Shown: positions 58,201 to 64,000 of the stretch, piece by piece
Numbering within the stretch: the first letter of the stretch is position 1
Layout of the letters: every line of letters begins with the position of its first letter
NCBI RefSeq assembly: GCF_000001735.4
Contig: NC_003070.9
Location: 24,723,971-24,787,970, forward strand
Length of the DNA stretch: 64,000 bases
Reading direction: 5' to 3'
Source of the DNA: Arabidopsis thaliana
Taxonomy: Eukaryota; Streptophyta; Magnoliopsida; Brassicales; Brassicaceae
Notes under the pieces: generated by a model
The model's database searches: none
The model's input: the letters and a program-made list of their open reading frames with translations, nothing else
What the model was told of the DNA's origin: nothing
Translations under genes and position numbers: made by a program

Positions 58201-60381
58201 ATGGATTCGGAGTCGGAGCTCATATCGATCATTTCTCAAATCTTAGCTCTCACTAGATCTCACGTTGAGGAGGAGGAGGAGGCTGAGGCAGAGTCAAAGT
58301 TCTTATTATTCATTACTCGAATAATTTCTATAGTTAGCTCTCTTAACTTGAATGTGCAGCCAGAGCCCGGGGTCATATCGCTCATTTCTCAAATGATCTC
58401 GCTAAGCAGCTCTATATCAGACTCCAAGCCGGAGTTGGAGCTCATATCACTTGTGAATCATATGATCTCTCTCGTCAACTCTATAGATTCGGAACCGGAG
58501 CCGGATCCAGACCTCATGTCACTCATTACTCAAATATTCTCTCATCTCGACTTTATGGATTCAGATTTGGAGCTCAAGTCACTCTTTACTCAAATAGTCT
58601 CTCTCGTTAGTTCTATGGAGTCTGATTCAGAGCCGGAGCCGGAACGGGAGACGAAGCAGCCAATATGCTTGGCCCCTCAATTTAAACTAGAATTATCAAA
58701 CGGGAAAAATCTTGTGACGGGATTTGTCAAGCGTGATGGTAGAAAATATGACCCCGAGTACTGTAACCCCGAGTACTGGAGGGTACTAAGGTTAACAACA
58801 GGCGAAATTTCTCATTTTCTCTGCCCAAGTTGCGAAGGTGATAATCATGAAGAATATGAGAAGGCTCCACTTGAGGTCAAACACCCTCTTCATCCAAAAC
58901 ATTCTCTTCAGCTTATCTTGGAAAACTCGTGGGGATGTCGAAAAAAGAAATGCTATTGTTGTGATGAAATACTCCTATGGATATTTTATTACTGTTGGGT
59001 TTGCGATTGTGGTATGAACATAGCTTGTGTGGAGAAACTACCGCTCTTATCAATACACCATCCGAAGTGGCATGAACATACACTTTCTCTGTTTCCAATA
59101 CTCATATCCTTAACTTGCAACGTATGTGCCTTGGACCATTTCAACTGTCCTTTCTATATATGTTCCCCATGTGACTTTGTGGTTCATCAAAGTTGTATCA
59201 CCTTACCACGTGTTATAAGGATATCTCGCCATCTCCACCGTATTTCCTTTACCCCTTCATTTGAACAAGGAGATTGGTCTTGTGGTGTATGTCGCAAAAA
59301 AATCGACAATGATTGTGGGGGTTATTCTTGCGGAAACAGCGGTTGTACGTATGTGGCTCATTCCAAATGTGCCACACAGAGTAATGTTTGGGATGGTGAA
59401 GATCTTGAGGGAAAACCAGAAGCTATTGATGAAATAGGAGTTAATCCATTTGTGAGGATAAGTCTTGGAATCATACAACATTTCAGCCATCAACAACATT
59501 ATCTGAGACTTGATGATAACACGGGCAGAGACTACGACGAGAGTAAGCTGTGTCAAGCATGCATCACGCCAATCTATTTTGGTAAATTCTACTCTTGTAT
59601 GGAATGCAATTTCATTCTCCACGAAGAATGTGCAAATTTTTCTCGCAAAATACAACACCCGATACATCCACATCTGCTCACTTTAGTGACTTCCGCGACC
59701 GATAAAGCCAACACTCATGATTTATGTTCAGCTTGCCCATGGTTGTTCACCACCGGTTTCTTCTATGAGTGCCACAGAGAAGGATGTCGTTTTAATCTAC
59801 ATGTGCGGTGCGGGACAATTTCTGAACCATTAGTTCATGGAAGTCATAGGCATCCTTTATTCCTAACATCTAAACCAGGAGATTGGAGAACATGTAGTGT
59901 TTGCAAAGAGTCAAGCCGTTATGTCACACATGAAACATTTAATTGCGTTCAATGTGTCTTTGCTTTGTGTTTCAAGTGTGCTGCTATACCTCAGAAGGTG
60001 AGGTATAAGCATGATAATCATGTGCTCATTCTTTCTTATGGGAAGGAGATCGAGACAAGTACCATGGCGTATTGGTGTGAAGCTTGCGAGAGAAAAATAA
60101 ATCCGAAAGGGCAGTTTTATAATTGTGATGAGTATGGTTGTGTCACCCTACACATTGAATGTTTGATTGGGAAGGACTTATATATGAAGCCCGGTTCATC
60201 TTGGTTATTCAAAGGTAGAAAGGTACGTGTTCTTCGCAACAACCATCGTATGACTAGACCTATTTGTAGGGAATGTAAAGATCGTTGTCCACACAAAATA
60301 GTGTTCCGACGTTCTACATTAAACTTTTGTTCCACCGGTTGTATGAGGTCGAAGGTTTTTAGTCTGGAGCTTTATCGTTAG
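58201..60381 (+). CDS. Cys/His-rich DC1 (C1-like) domain protein
   Basis: This intronless frame gives 726 aa from the ATG at 58201, chosen over an earlier in-frame ATG (58135) because the paralogue starts the same way (MDSE). Residues 3-150 form six short repeats that alternate a hydrophobic stretch (LISLVNHMISLVNSI) with an acidic Pro/Glu linker (DSEPEPDPD). From about 227 to 670 come seven DC1 units of the H-x-L-x(10-20)-C-x-x-C...C-x-x-C...H-x-x-C type, for example HPLHPKHSLQ...CYCCDE and HPLFLTSKPGDWRTCSVC. A final Cys-rich tail follows. By family knowledge these are zinc-binding proteins of mostly unknown function, some linked to defence or redox signalling. It is probably At1g66440 from memory and is the tandem paralogue of the next gene. 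Confidence 0.92.
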   Translation: MDSESELISIISQILALTRSHVEEEEEAEAESKFLLFITRIISIVSSLNLNVQPEPGVISLISQMISLSSSISDSKPELELISLVNHMISLVNSIDSEPEPDPDLMSLITQIFSHLDFMDSDLELKSLFTQIVSLVSSMESDSEPEPERETKQPICLAPQFKLELSNGKNLVTGFVKRDGRKYDPEYCNPEYWRVLRLTTGEISHFLCPSCEGDNHEEYEKAPLEVKHPLHPKHSLQLILENSWGCRKKKCYCCDEILLWIFYYCWVCDCGMNIACVEKLPLLSIHHPKWHEHTLSLFPILISLTCNVCALDHFNCPFYICSPCDFVVHQSCITLPRVIRISRHLHRISFTPSFEQGDWSCGVCRKKIDNDCGGYSCGNSGCTYVAHSKCATQSNVWDGEDLEGKPEAIDEIGVNPFVRISLGIIQHFSHQQHYLRLDDNTGRDYDESKLCQACITPIYFGKFYSCMECNFILHEECANFSRKIQHPIHPHLLTLVTSATDKANTHDLCSACPWLFTTGFFYECHREGCRFNLHVRCGTISEPLVHGSHRHPLFLTSKPGDWRTCSVCKESSRYVTHETFNCVQCVFALCFKCAAIPQKVRYKHDNHVLILSYGKEIETSTMAYWCEACERKINPKGQFYNCDEYGCVTLHIECLIGKDLYMKPGSSWLFKGRKVRVLRNNHRMTRPICRECKDRCPHKIVFRRSTLNFCSTGCMRSKVFSLELYR

Positions 60382-62154
60382 CTCTTATTGAATTTGTATG
60401 TTCAAGAATCACCGATGATGCAAAGCAAAATATTTATTTGTGTCATTTTCTTGCGAAATTATCTCATATCTTGCGAAATATTTATTTGTTATCCAATCCG
60501 ATCTTTACAGGTAATATATGTACTGTTAATTAATCCCAACTTTATACCCACAACTACATTCAAATATTTACATTTTAGTCAATATTTATACTTTTAAAAC
60601 ATTAAATACATGAATAATCAAATTTTATATAGGATTATATGTAACAATATACTGAATAACACATTATCTAGATAAGTTAAAACTACTATGGATCGGATAA
60701 TAGTGAGGGTACAGAACGGGAAGTTCAAAATATATTTGATATATGATACCTAATCCTTAATTACCAGGAAAAAAAAAATTATAATACCTTTTACCGAACC
60801 CAAAAACTATAGGTATTTTTTTCAAAGCGGATATGAATCATATGATTTAGGTCACAGGTCGACGACGGGTAACGAGTTTAAGTGCTAAAACTTAATTTGA
60901 ACCATAAAAGATTTTTTTATATATAAAGTTTTAAACATATTTGATGAAAAAGCAAAGATATTTTGATGAACCTGAGCTGAATTTATTAGTTTATAAACAC
61001 AAATATAAATGTAAGGCAAATTGTAGTATTATACACTTTGGATCTCTTATATCTAAAACTAAAACCGATCATTGACTTTGCGTTTGGGCGGCCTAAAATA
61101 AAAAATGTTCAAAATTATATATAATCTTTGGAACTAAAAATATTATTTATTATATGTTTAAACATAGTTTAACTAACAATACAAAAATTACAAACGGTTA
61201 GAAAAGAATACAATAATTGTAATAGTTATTCTTTCTGTTTCAAAAAAAAAAATGTTTTAAATTGTTTACATATATTTTATAATTAGAATATTAGATACCA
61301 TTTGTTTATTATAGTTTAACTAATATTAAACAAACTACGAAATAAAAACGGTTAAAAAGGATATGTTTAATTAATTAATTTTTCATTGCAAAAATTAAAT
61401 CACTAAAATGAATTTTTTTTTTTTTTGAATATATAAAAATTGAAATATGAAAGTCTACGTCTCCTATAAACGGAACTGACACCATATTAAATTTATCTAC
61501 TTTAAAGATTTTTTTTTTCACAATGGACATTCAACCCAATACCTTTACCTAAAAAATTTACTGCAGCCCAACACTACGTTTTGAATTTGTTTTCATTGTC
61601 CGTTTAAAATTGTTGATTGTTTTTAAATTTTTGCGTAAGTAACCAAGATGGACAAGCTGCATGATGTAATATAAGACACCACGGGGAGAGCACTAACCAT
61701 GATGTAATATCAAACACGACATGGGTGATTGGATGAGACTTTTGCTATAGACTTTAAAATAGTAAATTTTTAAAAGTTGGCTAAATAATGATTGTGACTT
61801 TATAAAGAAATAAAAAGCATGTATATAAATATATAATTTCATAGAACATAAATGATTTTAGAAAGAAAATATATAATTTCATATTTACATGTTCTTCGCT
61901 TTGGTTTCTGGCTCTTAGTTAGTTTTAGTCTTTTTTTTTCTTTGCCATGTGCATGTGTTCCTTGTCCAGTGTGTGGGTCGGTAGACTGTATCTAATAGTT
62001 GTTTCGTAAGATATTAATAATTTTAAAAGCTTAAAAGTTAAAACTCTTTTCTGAATCTTGAAAAGCTTCTCTAATATAGAGGTTACACAAAACACAATAA
62101 TCTCTCATTACAAAAAAAAAAGTAAAAGAGTCAAAACAATCTCTCTCGAGTTCT
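60382..62154. other. Spacer between the two DC1 genes
   Basis: AT-rich DNA. The phrase at 61066-61088 matches 57472-57494 upstream of the first DC1 gene with two mismatches. Duplicated themes (AGTTTAACTAA...AAACGGTTA) occur at about 61165-61205 and 61312-61355. ATGATGTAATAT occurs twice at 61660-61712. No gene is seen. Confidence 0.5.
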
Positions 62155-64000
62155 ATGGATTCGGAGGTCATAAAACTTATTTCTCAAATTGTTAAATCTA
62201 AGGATACAAGTTCGAATCCAGATTCGAGGATGAGATCACTTATATCACTTTTTAGTCAACTAATCTCTTTGATCAACTCTATGGATCTTGATTCGCAGCC
62301 GGAGCCGGAGCCGGAGTCGGGGATCATATTCTTCATATACCAACTGATCTCTTTCGGGAGATCTCTATCAGGTTCGAAGCCTGAGAGGCAGATCATATTA
62401 CTCGTGACTGAAATGATCTCTCTCATCAGCTCTACTGATCCGAAGCAGGAACCGGAACCTGAGGTCATGTCACTGACCAGTAAAACATTATCAAGTTTAT
62501 ACTCACTGGATCCTTATTCGGAGCTCCAACTACTCATTGCTAAAACATTCTCTTTCGTCGAACTAATGGATTCTGATTCGGATCCTGAGGCTGACGCGGA
62601 ACGTGAGTCGGAGCGGCTAATTTCCTTATGCCCTCAGTTTGAAGTAGAACTTGTGCAAGGAAAATTTCGTGTGGCGGGAAAATTCGAGTGGAGGAGGAGA
62701 GAAAAGGGGAAGTGTAACCCCGGAAACCGGAAGGTATTAAGGTTAAGAAAAGGAGCAGAGATTACTCATTTCTTTTGCCGGAATTGCATTGGAGAGGAAC
62801 ATGACGTATGTGACAAGGCACCACTTGAGGTCAAACATCCTCTTCATCCAAGACACTCTCTTCAACTTGTTTTGTGGTGGGTGTCCAACTTCCAAAAAAG
62901 AAAATGCTATTGTTGTGATGAAGAACTCTTATGGATATTTTATTTTTGCTCGGCTTGCGATTGTGGTATGAATATAGCTTGCGTGGAGAAAAAACCACTC
63001 TTATCGATAGACCATCCGGAGTGGCATGAACATATACTTTCTCTGTTTCCAAGACAAGCTCCCTTACCTTGCAGTGTGTGTGCCTTGCCTCATTCAAGGT
63101 CTACTTTTTATATATGTTCCCCGTGTCAATTTATAGTTCATCAAAGTTGTATCAACTTACCAAGCGTCATAAGGATATCTCGTCATCTCCACCGTATCTC
63201 TTTTATCCGTTCTTTCGACCAAGGAGATTGGTCTTGTGGTGTTTGTCGCCGAAAAATCTACAATGATTACGGGGGTTATTCTTGCATCAATGACGATTGT
63301 TCGTATGCAGCTCATTCAACTTGTGCCACACAGAGCAATGTCTGGGATGGTAATGAACTTAAGGGAAAGCCAGAAGAAATTGATGGAGAAGGAGTTGAGC
63401 CATATGTGAGTAAAGGGAATGGAATTATACAACATTTCAGCCATCAACAACATTATTTGAGTCTTGATGAAAACACTGGTAGAGATAACAACGAGAATAA
63501 GTTGTGTCAAGCATGCATCACGCCAATATACTCCGGTAAATTCTACTCTTGTATGAAATGCAATTTTATTCTCCACGAAGAATGTGCAAATTTTTCTCGC
63601 AAAATACATCACCCGATACATCCACATATGCTCACTCTAATGACTCCCACTACCGATAGAATCAACATTGAGAATTCATGTTCTGCTTGTCCCTGGTTGT
63701 GCACAACTGGTTTCTTCTATGAGTGCGATAGAGAAGGATGTCGTTTCATTCTACACGTGCAGTGTAGCAAAATTTCTGAACCATTAGTTCATGAGAGTCA
63801 TATGCATCCTTTATTTCTAACATCCAGACCAGGAGAGCGGAAACATTGTGACGTTTGCAAAAAGCCAAGAGATACTTCTACAAGTGAAACATTCAACTGC
63901 AATGAGTGCGTCTTTTCTTTGTGTTTCAAGTGTGCTGCTATACCTTATAAGGTGAGGTATAAGCATGATAAGCATATGCTCACTCTTTCTTATGGGAATG
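62155..64000 (+). CDS. Cys/His-rich DC1 domain protein, 3' end outside window
   Basis: From the ATG at 62155 the frame stays open to the window edge (615 codons). It parallels the preceding gene throughout: six N-terminal hydrophobic/acidic repeats (for example MRSLISLFSQLISLINSMDL with an EPEPEPES linker), then DC1 units starting near residue 229 (HPLHPRHSLQLVL, CYCCDEELLWIFYFCSACDC). No stop or frameshift is seen, so it looks intact. It is a tandem duplicate, more diverged in the N-terminal repeats than in the DC1 units. It is probably At1g66450 from memory. Confidence 0.9.
   Translation, partial: MDSEVIKLISQIVKSKDTSSNPDSRMRSLISLFSQLISLINSMDLDSQPEPEPESGIIFFIYQLISFGRSLSGSKPERQIILLVTEMISLISSTDPKQEPEPEVMSLTSKTLSSLYSLDPYSELQLLIAKTFSFVELMDSDSDPEADAERESERLISLCPQFEVELVQGKFRVAGKFEWRRREKGKCNPGNRKVLRLRKGAEITHFFCRNCIGEEHDVCDKAPLEVKHPLHPRHSLQLVLWWVSNFQKRKCYCCDEELLWIFYFCSACDCGMNIACVEKKPLLSIDHPEWHEHILSLFPRQAPLPCSVCALPHSRSTFYICSPCQFIVHQSCINLPSVIRISRHLHRISFIRSFDQGDWSCGVCRRKIYNDYGGYSCINDDCSYAAHSTCATQSNVWDGNELKGKPEEIDGEGVEPYVSKGNGIIQHFSHQQHYLSLDENTGRDNNENKLCQACITPIYSGKFYSCMKCNFILHEECANFSRKIHHPIHPHMLTLMTPTTDRINIENSCSACPWLCTTGFFYECDREGCRFILHVQCSKISEPLVHESHMHPLFLTSRPGERKHCDVCKKPRDTSTSETFNCNECVFSLCFKCAAIPYKVRYKHDKHMLTLSYGN

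Noticed and set aside
59257..59673. 138-codon minus-strand frame opposite the first DC1 gene
   Set aside because: It is the antisense shadow of Cys/His-rich codons; an equivalent shadow exists opposite the paralogue (63316-63627), as expected if it only mirrors the coding strand.

Overview
The window is nuclear DNA of a flowering plant and is recognisably Arabidopsis thaliana chromosome 1, around the ETR1 locus (the At1g663xx-At1g664xx region). The spliced coding sequences reassembled here give proteins of the expected length and residues for ETR1 (738 aa, with Cys65 and His353 in place), AAF (417 aa), RGL1 (511 aa), MYB113 (246 aa), MYB90/PAP2 (249 aa), calmodulin CAM4 (149 aa), CML23 (157 aa) and a plastid fructokinase (384 aa). 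MYB114 carries the premature stop (139 aa) known from the Columbia accession. All database identities come from memory, not from a search.

Layout. 1-4.7 kb: two tandem F-box/LRR/FBD genes on the minus strand, the first cut by the window edge, with duplicated flanks. 5.9-8.4 kb: AAF, a 12-exon plastid senescence gene (minus). 8.5-10.2 kb: a divergent spacer holding an Emigrant-type MITE and a near-perfect hairpin. 10.2-13.7 kb: the ethylene receptor ETR1 (plus). 13.7-15.4 kb: an intronless PPR gene (plus). 15.4-24.3 kb: about 9 kb with no gene, made of transposon relics (a MULE-like foldback element, a Harbinger-like MITE, a LINE scrap). 24.4-25.9 kb: the DELLA repressor RGL1 (plus). 27.5-28.6 kb: a C2-domain CAR gene (plus). 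29.6-44.5 kb: the anthocyanin R2R3-MYB tandem array, MYB113, MYB114 (truncated), a broken fourth MYB, and MYB90, with the flanking DNA duplicated along with the genes. 46.9-51.8 kb: two EF-hand genes on the minus strand, CML23 and CAM4. 53.2-54.1 kb: a GeBP/storekeeper-like gene (plus). 54.4-56.4 kb: plastid fructokinase (plus). 58.2-64 kb: two tandem DC1 (Cys/His-rich) genes, the second running off the end.

How the genes relate. ETR1 (ethylene perception), AAF (leaf senescence, reported to depend on EIN2) and RGL1 (gibberellin repression) are hormone genes, but their closeness need not mean co-regulation. The MYB array is one functional group: each intact copy keeps the bHLH-contact motif and acts with TT8/GL3-type bHLH and TTG1 in anthocyanin control. 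Tandem duplication shaped three groups: F-box, MYB and DC1.

I found no wholly new biological system. The less described items are: homologous noncoding blocks that recur 3' of each MYB gene; the MYB114 stop falling exactly on the lysine of the subgroup-6 motif; a broken fourth MYB with a copia scrap just upstream; four Harbinger-like elements with TWA target duplications, plus a MULE-like foldback element; a hairpin that would pair fully as RNA; and a six-unit hydrophobic/acidic repeat at the N-terminus of both DC1 proteins.
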